Shown here piece by piece: positions 23,123 to 36,040 of a stretch of DNA of 64,000 bases; position 1 is the first letter of the stretch, and the number at the start of each line of letters is the position of its first letter. Below the pieces are notes generated by a model. It saw only the letters and a list, made by a program, of their open reading frames with translations. It had not been told where the DNA came from and did no database searches. The DNA comes from Cymbidium sinense (taxonomy: Eukaryota; Streptophyta; Magnoliopsida; Asparagales; Orchidaceae). The stretch covers positions 43,037,648 through 43,101,647 of the forward strand of contig CM038221.1 in NCBI GenBank assembly GCA_021442155.1, written 5' to 3'. Both the position numbers and the translations under genes were made by a program.

Positions 23123-25189
23123 TGTGGTGTTTATTTTTGAGATGTGAGACACTACATAGATCTTAGGGGTACTTATTGAAGTGATTGGGTACGACATTAA
23201 GGAATGATGTACTATCTCAAAAGATAAAAATCACCACCCTATAATGGACTGAATCACCTAATAAGGACTAAGGCATGATGGGTCTAATATGAGATCTTTA
23301 CATGGAAGAGTAAAGTAGGGTTTATTTTGCGGTTCTTTATGGGGGCAAGCCTCTATAGTTAATTACATCCTAAGAAATGAGAATCACTTAAGAATACTCT
23401 CGATTAAAGTAAACAATTAGGGCGTCCAAAGATTTCAAGGTTAAGACTATCAAAGGATTGGCTATTTTAGAAAATCAAATGGGATAGATCAAGGAGAAGA
23501 CATATTTTTAAAATCTAAAGGAAGAATGTAGGAAATGCTCATGATACTAAGAAGCCTAGTGAGCATTCCAATCTACCCTATAATTGGGCTTTATATTTTT
23601 AAAATTAAAGAAAGTTAATTATTTGAGTTGACATTTTATTAGATTGCTAGGGCTAATAATTCCATAATATAAGATTGTGAAAATGCCTAAGAGGTGAGGA
23701 TTTATGCTTGTAGCCCGAAGGAAACAGTTTCCTCAGATTCATAAACTAAGGAGCCTTGGTACAAAACAAAGGTATGACCTAAATCTAAGGAAAAAAATGG
23801 GTATATGGTTTACCTCCATAAGAGAGAATGAACCACCCGACTATTGGACTTATTACCGTCTAGAGTGGAAGCCAGCTAACTCCTCCTACACTTTAAATTC
23901 ATGTAGGCAAGTCTTATGTTTTGCAAGATGGCTAAACTGTTATTCATTTAGAAAGGAGACTAAGTCCTTAAACTCACTCCCTAAGAGATTAGAGCATGAG
24001 TGGTATGAATCCATAACTAATTCTAATGCAAATTTTATCAAATTTATTTAATTCTTTTAGACTTTTTGTTTTGACATAGGCTATGGGATTTTGTATGCCT
24101 AAATGCATGAGAATTTGATTATGGGCCAAATCAAGAGAGAAAGGGGCGTTCTTCCACCAAAGGCTCTCACAGGTTAAGCCTTGATTCTCTAGCAAAGATG
24201 GAAGTCCCCTCTTAACAAGAGTGAAATAATATGACATGAATGATATTATACATTCATCCATCAAGCTAAGAGGTTGCTAAAAAATTTTATTATCTTGATT
24301 TAATTCCTAAGCTTTTATGTGAGGTTATGAGTTGTTTTAAAATTTTAGTTATGAGTTGTTAATTGTGGTAGAAAATTTAATTTTTATCCTAAGAGCCTAC
24401 CGCATGCAGGCCACACATTCAAGCATAAGTCATAAAGAAACTATGAAAAGTACACTATTCTAATGCGTAATCTAAACACAACATCAAATAATTTTATAGA
24501 CTACCATAAAAGAATAAAAGGCCAGTGCGGTCGGGTTCCACCGTACACCTCGAAAAGAGAAAAAAAGATGGGTAGCCGAGCTCTATCCTTATACAACCCG
24601 GATTACAAAAAAAATACATGCTATGGGGGTCTTCTTTTTTTCATTTCTTCGATCTTTTTTTTTTTAATTTGATTTGCTCCAAAGGCATCACAGGGCAACC
24701 CAGGGACTAAGCCTTCTGGACACTGCTCATCCTAATCCCTCATAACACTAATCCTAATTCTTAATGCAAAATTACATTAAAAATAGGAAAAGTAAATCTA
24801 GCTCACCTGCAAAATAAATGTTAGTAAAATACACCATACAACCCAAGCAGTTATATGAATAATTTGGACATAACACCCCACACATGGGTAACCAAGCCTA
24901 CCTGTCCTAACGTGGGTTATGCTTAGGGGCTAAGCAACATGCACAACAAAAGAATTTATATTTTTATTACAGCGGGCCCTTAAGCACAACCCCCTGTAGA
25001 AAATATGATTAGGCTAATAACGGCCTAACATCTAGCCTACGAAATATACACCCAAACATCCAGTCTAAATATTACATCATAAAGCAAAACACAACATCAT
25101 ATATACAACACCCTAACTTAGCACTAGAAGTGGTGACTTAGTATTATAATATGTGTGCTTAAGGCTTGTGTAGCAAGACTTTACTAAGC

Positions 25190-27900
25190 TTCTTTAGTTT
25201 AGTTTAAGTTTTAATTTGGAGTTTGAATTTGTTTAAATTTTACCTTTGGGTGATTTTAATTTAAATGATTTAATGATTTATTTTTCATTTTTATTTCAAT
25301 TTTATTTGGTTAAAATGATGTTTAGGTTTACAAGAATAAAGAGTAGAATGAAATTCATTTGTAGATGGAACTCACCCTATTCTACATTCTAATTCCTAAA
25401 GAGTCTAATTAAGGTCCTTAAGTATCTTAATTAGCCCACGTGAATTTGTGTAATTCATTTGATTTGATTTATTTGACTTGATTTAGAATTTATAATTTGA
25501 GTTTGTTTAAGAATTTGATTGATTGATTTTGGATTATATATTTTAGTTTAATTGCATCTTGATAATTCAATATCATTAATTTCTAATGAAGTTTAAGTTT
25601 GCTTAAATTCATGTGTTTTTGATTGGTTAATTTCAGATTAGGTGTTTTTTGTTTAATTAAATTTTGATAATTTAATATCCTTAATATCTAATGAAGTTTA
25701 AGTTTGTTTAAGTTCATGTTCTTTTGATTGATTAATTTTAGATTAGATGTCTTTGGTTTAGTTAAATCTTGATAATTCAATATCCTTTTGAATTAATATT
25801 TAATTATTTTCTTTGATTATGGTTATGTGACTCAATTTTATACTTATCTGATTGTGGTTCATTTATTTGTAGTTTGATTGGATTAGATTAATTAAAATTA
25901 CATGTTTATTTTAATTGAGTTTGATTCTTTGTAATTAGGATTTTATTTTTAATCACATCCATTTGTCATGTTCATCAAAGTTTGGTTTGTATTTTGATTT
26001 CATACATTGGATAGTTGATTAGTTTATCTTATTTAAGTAGGTTGAATGAGATTTGATTTGATTACATATTAAATTGATGAGAGTCTTTCTTAATTTAATT
26101 TAATTTAATTTGATTTAATTTGATTTGATTAGCTTTATTAGTCTATGGGTTTGCTTAGGTTCAATGTGATTATGTGATTAGTTTAATTAAGAAGTGTATT
26201 TATGTTAATTATAAAGGTTTGTTTAATTTTCAATTTGATTTCATATTTGTTTTACTAATGATGTAATTAATGACTTAATAATTTAGGTTTAATTTAGGTT
26301 TTGATTAGTATTTAATTGCATTTTGTTTTTATTAAGCTTAGGTTTAATGATTAATTTAATTAACTTAATTATTTAAGAGGTGTTAATTATTAAATAAATA
26401 AAGATTTGTTTAATTTTTAATTTGATTTCATATTTATTTAGGTTAATGATGTAATTAATGAGTTAATGATTTAAGTTTAAATTAATTTGATTAGCATTTA
26501 ATTGCATTTTATGTTTGATTAAGCTTAAGTTTAATATGATTAATTTAATTGACTTAGTTTATTTAATAGGTGTGATTAAATTAATTAGTAGATTAATTAA
26601 GTGTTTGATTTGAATTAATTTTAATGTGATTTATAAAATTAATTTGGTTTATTAAGATGATGGATTAATTTATTAAGTTTGCATTAATTAGATGTTTGAT
26701 TAAGGGAAATTAAAATTTAAATTATTAGATTAATTAAAGGTTTGTTTAATTAGAGATTAATGACTTAATGATTTAGGTTTAATTTAAGTTTTGATTAGTA
26801 TTTAATTGCATCTTAATTTGATTAAGCTTAGGTTTAATATGATTAATTTGATTAACTTAATTAGTTTATTTGAGGGGTGATTATTAAATTTAATTAGAGG
26901 TTTGATTTAAGCTTAATTTTAGAGTTAGCTTTAATGTAACTTATTTAAATTAATTTGATTAATTAAGATGATGATTAATTAAGTTTGATTAAGGGTAATT
27001 AAAATTTTAAATCGATTAATTAAGGTTTGTTTTGTTAATTAATGACTTAATTTTACATGTGATTTGATTTAGTTAAGTGTTTTACTTAAGTTTGATTTGA
27101 TTAAGGGTTATTGTTATTACCATCATTTGTTTGTTAAGTGAATTAATTGTATTTCATTTCAATTAAGTTTGATTATTTATGATTAGAGTTTTATGATTTG
27201 ATTCATTTATTATGTTTGTTTGATTTCATTAACTTGTTTGATTTAGTTATTAGGTTGAAATATTTAATGGTTATTAATTATCTTACTCCAAATGGATGTG
27301 ATTTAATCATATGTTAATTAAGTTTACTTTAATTTTATTTTATTTTATTGATTAGTATGATTAAAGTTTTAAATTTGTTGGGTTTTGAGTTTGATTTAAG
27401 ATTTAATCATTTAATCGAGTTTTATTAACTTAAATATGTTTAATCATATTTAACTTAATTTTCTCTAAAAATGATATTTCTCTCATTTGAGATTTGATTA
27501 ATGATTGCTTAAATGCTATTTAATTTCTGAATTTTGATTTAATATTTAAATTATTTTTAGATTATATTTTAACTAACTCCTTAATTGATTAAACTCTAAT
27601 CCTAAGTGTTTATCTTGGGTTCATTAAGATTCAGAAAATCACATTATTTTCTTAAGAGTCCTAGATGTCAATTGAAGTGATTTAAGCCATTTTGAAGAAT
27701 TTTGTAATTTTTTGAATTTTTATTTGATTTATTTTATTAAAATGGATAATCTTAACTTCAAATTTTAATTTCTCCCAATCCAGAAGTCTTTTTCACTTGA
27801 AATTTTTATGGTAGGTGTATTTCAACTTTAATTTCAACCCTTAAAATTACAACTTACTCTAACTTATATTTTTGGTTTAATTAATGAAATTTGATTTTTA
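25190..27900. repeat. AT-rich, TTAATTAA/TTGATTTAA-like low-complexity tract in the B 3' LTR
   Basis: About 2.7 kb made almost only of variations on ttaatttgattaa, tttaagtttgatt and similar, with very few G or C beyond GATT. Internal near-repeats of about 200-250 bp can be seen (for example around 26180-26330, 26400-26550 and 26750-26900). Counterparts are at 47330-50000 (B 5' LTR) and 59100-62050 (C 5' LTR). No coding potential. Confidence 0.7.
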
Positions 27901-28074
27901 CTAAACCTTAAATTAAGCTTAAAATACTTAGTAAACTTTGGGAATTTTGGGTTTGTTGGATTCCTCTCGGAAGAAAAATCAGAGCCTGTTTCAATTTTTG
28001 AGAATTTTTTATTTTATAAATTTTGAAGTTTCATGTGATTTAAATTATTATTTTTTTTATAAAAGAAATACCGT

Positions 28075-28335
28075 ATGTGAACTGGTGAAGGTCGAGACTC
28101 TGATCGTCCATCTCGGTCCGGTCGTCGTCGATGATCCGATCAGCGTGCGATCGATGATCAGATCATCGCATGCGATCTAATGCAGGCTCCCGGTCGATGA
28201 TCCACGCGGATCGCATCGATCGCGAACCATCGTCCATATCGCATGTTTTGAAGGCACCGGATCGATCGCGATCCGAGCCCGTCATCGATCGATCCAGATC
28301 AGTGATCGGCGGTGGATGCGATGATGAAGCGAATA
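28075..28335. repeat. GATC-rich GC island in the B 3' LTR
   Basis: A sharp compositional break. Between AT-rich flanks lie about 260 bp rich in CpG and GATC, with repeated pieces like cgatcgatc, gatgatccgatc and cgcggatcgcatcg. The same place in the C LTR (62110-62360) has a different but equally GATC-rich sequence. The B 5' LTR keeps only a remnant (50320-50400). S1 and S2 have unrelated short sequences there. Confidence 0.65.
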
Positions 28336-29029
28336 ACGGTATTTGATGAATAATATTTCTTTTTTGGGAATGAGGTTTATAAGCCAAAACTTTCCAAATG
28401 GACCCATTTTCACATTTCAAAAAAATTTTTTCTAATTGGGATGATTTAAAGTAAAATGGGATTTAGAAAAATCATCCTAATACAAAATGAAAGAAATCTA
28501 AAGTACGGTTTGGCAAAATTTACCTCGTCGGGATGATTTTGGTGGTGGTGAAGATTAGCAACTCCCAGGTATGTGAGGAAGCTTTGAGTGATCTTTAGCC
28601 CACCTCCCTTGAACATTGCCCTCAGGTCTTATACCCAGAAGCAATTATTTATATTTTTGAGCTCAAAATGGCTCAAAGAAGTGGGAGGTGGGTTCCTTTT
28701 TTTTTTTTTCTTTGGGGAGCTTTTGGGGGCTGAATGGTGGTGGGAGGAATAGATCTAAAGCCTCATCTCTCCCCCATGGCTATAATTACAATCTTTTTTT
28801 GAAATTTTTTGGCTCTAAATTGATTGTCATCTTGATTGGGGTGGTTAGGATGGATGATAGATTGATTGAGGACTTTGGATTTTTACTCCAAGGTCCTCTC
28901 CGCTGCCATATGATCAGATTTATTTAATGGAAATGTTGGGGAAGAGTTAAGTGCATGTGATGGGGGGAATCCTATGTAGGGGAGGATCCATGAGGAATTT
29001 AAATGGGTTGGGTTAGTTTTGGGCTAATC

Positions 29030-29720
29030 TCAAATGAGTTTGGGTCGGGTTTGATCATCCCCTAATGAGTTTTAACTTGGTTTTTTGGATTTGGTCATAT
29101 ATTTTGGGTCAAATTGACCCATTTGACCAAAATTCAAATTAGCTTGGTTATATTTGATTCATTCAATTGGCTAGTGAAGATGAATGTGATCTTTAGTTTG
29201 AATTAATTTGGATTTAATTTGGATTTAGGCCAAATTAACCCTTTAGGCCAATTTGGGCTAAGTTGGGTCAAGTTGACCAGTTGGCTTAATTATGGCTTTG
29301 GTCAAGTTTAATAATCAATTTGGAATGAACTTGAGCCATTGGTTTGCAATCAATTTGGGTTAGATCATGATTTGACCTTTGGTCCTTTAGGCCAATTTGG
29401 GTCAATTTGAATCAAATGGCCAATTGGGCTAGTTTGGATTGATTCATCATCTAGGTGATCAACAATCATGGTAAAGATTTTGGTGAGCTTGGTTCAATCA
29501 ATTTGGTTGGATTAGAAGTTGGCTCAAATGGTCCTTTAGGTCACTTTGGGTCAAGTGGACCTAAGTGGGTCAATTGGTTTGGTTTTGATTGATTAGTTGA
29601 ACTTATATATGAGCCTAGGTGGAATATAAATTCAACGATAATCAATTTAGAGTCTAAGGGATTTTGGCTCATTTGAAATTTTCAAGTCAAAAGAGGTTGG
29701 GTTTGACTTGGGTTGGTTTC
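29030..29720 (-). promoter_or_regulatory. TTGACC-rich field in the B 3' LTR
   Basis: Dense GGTCAA/TTGACC hexamers, in the upstream part of the LTR in sense direction. Candidate W-box cluster; equivalent to 6780-7860. Confidence 0.45.
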
Positions 29721-30293
29721 AATTTGATTTGATGATTATAGGTTTCATTTATATTTGGGTAGATAATTGAATGAATGATTGATTCAAAGAAAAATTCATT
29801 GGTTTTGACTTGATTTGGATAGAATTTAGCTAAGTCAAAGAATTGGCTTAAGGGTTTAGATTGAGTTTGGATTTGATTTTTGATATAGTTTTGGTCATTT
29901 GAATTTGGATTTCATTTATATTTGTGAATATAAATGAAGGAATAAATTTATAAAGAGATCAATTGAGTTTGATTTGATTTAAGGGAGCTTTACTAAGCTT
30001 ATGAATGTGGTTCATATGGCTTAGGATTAAATTTTTGAATTTGAGATTAGTTTGAGAGTGAGTCAGGTTTGATTTGAGAAAGTGTATCTAGATTGGGTTT
30101 AGGCTATGGGATAAGTAATTTCCTTAAACCAAAGAGATAATCTTATGATTAACACTTCTAAGTTTCTAGGCTTTGGGTTAGGTATTCACCTAATCACTAG
30201 AAGTGTCTTATGACTAAGGAGTTCTTGGTGTCTAGAAGAGTCCTAAGTCTAAGAAGAGGAGGTTAAGAGCTCACTCCAAAGTGAGGTCAAAAG

Positions 30294-30920
30294 GACCCCA
30301 ATAGGTGTGATGTGGACAAGGCACATTGGCGTTGGAAATGATCAACAACATCAAAGATTGCAACAAATAATGAAAGTGATATACCAGAAAAGATAAAGAA
30401 TCACAATCTTAGTGCATATAGCTCTTTTATGCCAAGGGCATAGAGAAGAAGAATCACTAAGTTGAATACATGAACATTCCTCAGGAAAGCAGGTTTAAGT
30501 TATCCAGGGGATATGGATGAGTTTGATTGTGAATATGATTTGTTTAGGTGTATCTGATTGGTACATGAACCTTCCACTGAAATCAGGTTCAAAGTTTGGG
30601 ATATGGTTTGAGTTTGATTATTAGTATAATTTGTTTGGGTGTGTATCTACTGGGGATAAGAATTTGACTAAATTTCTTTGATTTATCTAATTAGACTCCA
30701 CAAGGGAGGTTGGTTAAAATTTTTTTTATGGCTCCACTGGGAGAAGAGTTTTAGATTGAGGGTATATCCATTGGGGATGTGCACTCGATTGAATTTGTTT
30801 GATTTAGATCTAAGCTGTACTAGGGAGGCTAATTTGCTTAGTGCATCACCGGGGAGAAATTTGGTTTGTTCGATATGTTTAATTTGACTCCACTAGGGAG
30901 GTTAGTTTTGAATTTACCTT
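30294..30920 (-). other. Distal 3' UTR of element B
   Basis: Lies between the 3' LTR and the tandem repeat block. It has loose internal repetition of about 120 bp: 'gactccactagggaggtt'-like phrases near 30694, 30820 and 30885, and 'gagtttgattgtgaatatg'-like phrases near 30511 and 30610. A clear polypurine tract next to the LTR is not visible; in the element's sense direction the junction reads CCTATTGGGGTCC before the LTR. The 12 bases 30297-30308 are the exact reverse complement of 45086-45097 in the leader. Confidence 0.6.
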
Positions 30921-33900
30921 ATTATGGACCCTGTTGGTGTGTGATGGACCACACTAAGAAGGAGCCACGGGGGCCTTGACCTGCCTTAGATTTATAAGTC
31001 CAAAGGGGTAGTCTACTTGCCATAAGGTAGGACTATCCGACTAAGGGTTTCTTTGGTGCATAAGCGTATTAGGAAGAAGGCATAGCTTACATCTTTCAAA
31101 GTAGGGATCATTGTTGGGGTGATGGTGGAACAATAAATCAATCCTACCTAAATCTTGAGTGAGAGCGCTGGGGTCTTACCTCAACTCAAGAGTAGTCCTG
31201 ATGATTAATTTGATTTATATTGATTTGGTTTGAATTGATTTAATTTAATTTGATATGTTATGTTGTGGACCCTGTTGGCATGCAATAGACCCACTGAAAA
31301 GGAGCTTTGTCGGCCTTGACCTATCTCAGATTTACAAGTCCAAAGGGGTAGTCTACACCAAGGTAGGACTTTCCGATGTGCAGCAAGTAGGGTTGGTGAT
31401 ATATTGTGCTTCAATAGATGATCGACTAGTGTATTTGAGTCAATCGGGGTCTCTCGACTCAAGAATAGTCGAGTAATTTAATTTAGATGGATGGATGTGA
31501 TGGATCTACTGAAATAAGCTAATATCAACCACCTCTTGGGTTTACAAATCAAAGGGTCTACCCGGTTGGTAGCTAACCAACCTAAGGGGTGCCTTGTTCA
31601 ATGGTTAAGTTATGAAAGCGGGGACACACATCTTCTAAATAAGGAACCACTAGGTGATCGATAAACTAGAATTGGACCGACCTAAGGCGTCGATTTGCAA
31701 CGATCGTGTTGGAAAGAATGCGTAATATAATTATATCTTTCAAAGAAAAGATGGCCGGGGTAACTCGTTGGTGGTGGCAAGTTGAACCCAACTAAGGCGA
31801 CAGTGAGTCTTGAGTCCTCGAGAGTAATCTTGATGATTAATTTGATTTAGTTTGATTTAATTTAATTTTGTGTGTTATATAGTGGACCTTGTTGGCGTGC
31901 AATGGACCAACTGAGAAGGAGATATGTCGGCCTTGACCTATCTCAGATTTACAAGTCCAAAGGGGTAGTCTACCACAAGGGTATCGGCCTAAGGGTTGCC
32001 TTTTGGTGTGCAACGGTACTAGAAAAGCATAGCAAACTTACATCTTCAAAGTAAGGATCAATTTGTTGGGGTGATATGTTGATGGCAGATCTCAATCCCT
32101 AGGCTATTTGAGAATGCCAGTGGACTCATATCGACTCAAGAATAGTCAGAATTAATTTAATTTTAGATGGACCCTGTTGATGTGCGATGGATCTACTAAG
32201 AAGGAGCTAATATCAACCTAAACCTATATTAGATTTACAAATCCAAAGGGATAGTCTACTAGCCATTAGGTAGAGCAAACCAACCTAAAGAGTGCCTTTC
32301 GGTTTGCAGTGGTCAAGTTAGGAAGAAAGCGTGGGGACTCACATCTTCCTAAACAAGAAACCACTGGGGTGATCGGTCACTTGTGCAACAAATTAGACCC
32401 AACCTAAGGCTGTACATCAGTTTGCGATGGTCGTGCTGGAAAGAATGCATAATAGACTTATATCTTTCAAAGTAAAGACTACCGTCGAGGTAACTTGTTG
32501 GTGGCACAACAAGTTGACCCTAAGAGCTCTTGAGGTACAGGGGACTTATCAACTCAAAGTAGTCGGGCAATTCTATAGGAGTTTTCTTTGCCCAAAGATA
32601 GGATGCACCTTGGGGAAGGGATCGCAGGGGCTTGAATTCTAATCCACAAGCATTTTTGTTTATTTGTTTAGTTTTGGACTTTCTGGTTTTGAGGGATTAA
32701 AAGAAGCTATATCGACTAGACTACATCTGATTCTTGAACAAGAGAATCTGCTTCGAACAAATTCTCCAACCATAGGGGTGGCTACTAGGAAAGAGGGACT
32801 GTCCAATCAAAAGTAACACGGGTAGTGTCTAAATGGGGTCGCAAAGGATGTGATCCAAATAGAATGCCCGCGGGGGATGGGGCCACTAAAGGCTTAATCC
32901 AACACCCTGGAAAAGATAACATGGCTAGTCATATATCAAATAGGTATTCGATGGCCAACTCAAGGAGAAAGCGCGGGGACTTACATATGCAGAGTGGTGT
33001 ACACGGGTGAGTCGTCTTATATGAACATCAACCAACTATGGTGCCCATGGGTTTGCAATATGTAGAAGAAGGTGTGTAGGCTTACATCTCTAAAGAAGAA
33101 GCTCGGGATAGTCTATCTTGACTGGGTGTCATCGACTAGACTCTTGAGTGAATGCCAGGGGACTTATATCAACTCAAGCGTAGTCAAGAGGAAAGGAGCC
33201 TCACGAGGGACTTACCTAAATCTCTCTGACTAGTTAAATATGATGATTAGTTCAAGAAGAAATCATGGGGACTCACATCTTTTTAAGCAGGATCAACCAT
33301 GAGGTAGCTTTCTGACATGACAATGAAGACTACAAAACTAACAAGGCGCTCGTCAGTTTGCAGTGGTCAAATTAGGAAGAAAGTGCGGGGACTCACATCC
33401 TCCAACAAATGACCACTGGGATGATCAGTTGCTTTGGGAAAAAAATCAACGACCTAAGCTAATGAGTGAGTGCCAGGGGCTTGCTCTCACATCAAAATAG
33501 CGAAAGAAAGATATGTTGTACTTGATATGAAGGAATAGGATGCCAGGGGGACTCTTACACCTAAACCTCAGGAAACTTCGACTAGTCAGAATGGTGTTGG
33601 AAATCTTGGGACTCACATCTTCTTAAAACAAAGCAACCTGAGGTAGTGAAGACTACCAAAGGTGCTCAGGGTGCAATGGTCAAGTTAGGAAAAAGTGAGG
33701 ACTCACATCCTCAATAAGTGACCTTGGGGTGACATACAAGTGAGGCAATATGTGGGCTTGACTGAAGCACTAATGAGTGAGTGCCACAAGGGGCTTGCTC
33801 ACATCAAAAGCAGATAAAAGATATATGTTTGTTTGTGCTTGATATGAAGAACTTGAGAGACTCTTACCTAAACCTTGGAAACTTGACATAGCTATGGTGG

Positions 33901-34300
33901 CTAGTTCAAGCGTTGGACTCACATCTTCTTAAATAAAACCAACACAAGGTATTGTTGGTAGAGGCGATTGAAGACTAGACAAATCATGGAATATGGTCAA
34001 GAGTTAAGAAGAAAGCATGGACTCACATCCTCACGATAAATGGCCATTGGGGTGATACTATGCATGTCATTCATAATGAGTAAAGCCGCCTCCATCAAAG
34101 TAATAATATGTTTGTTTGTGTTACGAAAGAGAGAATAGGATGCTACTTGGGTTCTCTTACACCTATCCTAATAGCACTAGAGGATCATTTTATAATTTAT
34201 GTTTGTGTTATGGAGGGATAGGATACCTCTTGGGTTCTCTTATACCTACCCTAAATACATCGTGGCAGTTTCACAAGCAAAAGATATTTCTAACATAAAA
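30921..34300 (-). repeat. 3' UTR tandem repeats of element B
   Basis: Homologous to 1-2340. It is built from diverged units that restart with 'ggaccctgttggtgtgcgatgg' variants (near 30925, 31266, 31884, 32167) and the core 'aagaaagcgtggggact' (near 32323, 32963, 33257, 33377). It ends with two 'ttgggttctcttacacctac'-type units near 34146 and 34231. The B block is longer than the C block visible here and, compared base by base, carries many losses of a few bases. Short open frames here show no domain. Tandem repeats in the 3' UTR are typical of Ogre elements. Confidence 0.72.
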
Positions 34301-34399
34301 GAAATGAAATTTGAGATGAAATTTTTTTTTATTGATTATTGTTTTCAAACAACATTTATGGATAGTATTTCTTTAAGTAGAGCCCATTGATTGGAAGCA

Positions 34400-35440
34400 T
34401 CGCTCTCCATAATTTATGAGTTGGTAAGACCCTCTTGGTAGGCCTTCTATGTATAAGGGCCTTCCAAGTGGGTTCAAACTTGACTATCTTTAGTGCAATA
34501 GTGGTCTTCTTAGAACTAAAACAAGCTCTCCTACATGAAAAGATCTAAGATGAACCAACTTGTTAAGAGCTTGAATCATCTTGTCTTTGTATAACTTGAG
34601 ATTTTTGCATGCTTGTAGGTGTCTCTCCTCCAAACCTTTGAGCTCTTCCAATCGCAACTTGGCATTCTATTCCATTGTGACTTTGCTTCCCACGGCTATC
34701 CTTAGTGATGAGAGTTGGACTTCTAATGGTAGAACGGCGTCAGACCCATACACTAAAGAGAAAGGGGTAGATTGAGTTGGAGTTTTGTATGTGGTGTGGT
34801 AGGCTCAAACTTCAAATGTTCATGTCATCATCATTTATTATCATCTAGTATCTTTTTCAGTATTCAAATGAGGGTTTTGTTGAATTCATTTTTCCTTGGG
34901 TAGATAGTAGAATTTCTAATCTATGTCTCAAAGCAGTTGATTTTACTCTTGAATGCGTACCATTATAGATATAATTCAGGCACCCCAAACCTATATCGAT
35001 ATGGTTCTGGCATATTGTGACCTCTCTAAGTGGGATTGCCTCACCCACTTGGAAAAGTAGTCGATAGCTAGAATGAATTGATGACCTTTGAAGGAGGATC
35101 GTCGGCAACAATGTACCCCAACACTAAATGGCCATGAGGCCAATGTAGGATGTAGAATATGGGTGGTTGATGTAGGACCCGCATTTGTGACATTGGTGGT
35201 TTCTCTAACATGTCCATGCGATGTGATCATTGAAGTAGTAGTATCCTAGTCTCTTGATCTTGGCTTTCATCTTGACATTGATTCCACATAAACGAGTGTG
35301 TCGGTCTTGAGCTTGTGTTTGTCAGACAATAACCACATATGATTGAAGGACTTAGTGCAAGGTCTGTACAAGATTATAAAGGGCTCTGCTTCTAGTGTCT
35401 AGTGATTTCTCTTGAAGTAATTTGCCTATATTTAAATAAT
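34400..35440 (-). pseudogene. Integrase region of element B pol (degraded)
   Basis: The frame at 34991-35230 holds the start of the integrase core: HPTLASWPFSVG, then KGHQFILAIDYFSKWV with the first catalytic Asp of the DDE triad. The second part is out of frame (PLREVT near 35030), and the C-terminal part at 34581-34860 survives only as diverged nucleotide similarity to 2600-2830. Small deletions relative to C, such as the 4-base loss near 34977, break the frame. It would have joined the cDNA to the target site; not functional. Confidence 0.72.
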
Positions 35441-36040
35441 TTATGAATTATTGCCTCTAATTTGACTCCTCATCCTTTTTGGCAATGGCAACCTCCCCTT
35501 CAAGAGAGAATCTCTCAATGAGTTCAACATCAATAAGGGATAAGACTTATCTATTTTGGACCCTTATTGGAATGGACTCATATTCTGGACATGCCAACTC
35601 TTTGGCAAGCTTGGCTAATGCGTCTGCTACTACATTCTCTCCTCGAGAAATCTTGTAGATTGTAACCTCTATGATTTGGGCCAACAATTTCATATTATAC
35701 TTGTGATAATGATGGAGCTTAGGCTTTAGAATCTTGTAAGTCCCAGTGATTTGGTTGATGACTAACTGAGAATCCCTAAAGATGTTGATACTCTGGACAC
35801 ATAGTATGATGACTAACTCTAGATCGACAATCAGAGCCTCATATTTGGCTTCATTATTGGTACATAGATTAGATAAATGATATGAAAATCTCATCTCATC
35901 GTGATCAAGAGTTAGGAGAACTATTCCTACCCCTGCCTTCCCTAGGATAGTAAGTTGTGGTTCTTCTCCTCTTTGAGAAGAAGCTGCACCATCAAAGTAC
36001 ATCTCTCGGTGAGCACACTAAGTTCATGATTTGTTCATGG
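35441..36040 (-). pseudogene. Archaeal-type RNase H of element B, active-site Glu lost
   Basis: A 152-codon open stretch (35547-36002) covers the second RNase H: MYFDGAASSQRG (Asp at 4), NNEAKYEAL, FRDSQLVINQ (Asp at 77) and ENVVADALAKLA. The catalytic Glu present in C (AEYEA) is Lys here (codon at 35844-35846, GAA to AAA), and the Gly before the third acidic residue is Arg. Both are G-to-A type changes on the coding strand. The domain is recognisable at full length but should be inactive. Confidence 0.82.

Larger units (their letters stand above)
23123..30293 (-). repeat. 3' LTR of element B
   Basis: This LTR is 7171 bp. Left to right (antisense) it has: terminus TGTGGTG; conserved block to about 24050; mixed sequence to 25190 with the marker 'cactagaagtggtgac' near 25120; a long AT-rich tract; a GATC-rich island; a GGTCAA-rich field; and the start region ending 'gaggtcaaaa' at 30293 (5' LTR copy: 'gaggtcaaca'). 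The short open frame 23704-24051 on the plus strand is antisense to the element and has relatives at 9038-9256 and 19633-19890 in S2 and S1. Whether it means anything is doubtful. Confidence 0.88.

Noticed and set aside
28163..28420. Arg/Asp/Ser-rich 85-codon minus frame, and the similar one at 62211-62498
   Set aside because: Both fall in the GATC-rich island, where GATCGA-type repeats give Asp/Arg/Ser runs in any frame; the two do not align.
30294..30320. Polypurine tract next to the 3' LTR of B
   Set aside because: No purine run is visible on the sense strand at the junction; only GGGG within CCTATTGGGGTCC. Left unannotated.
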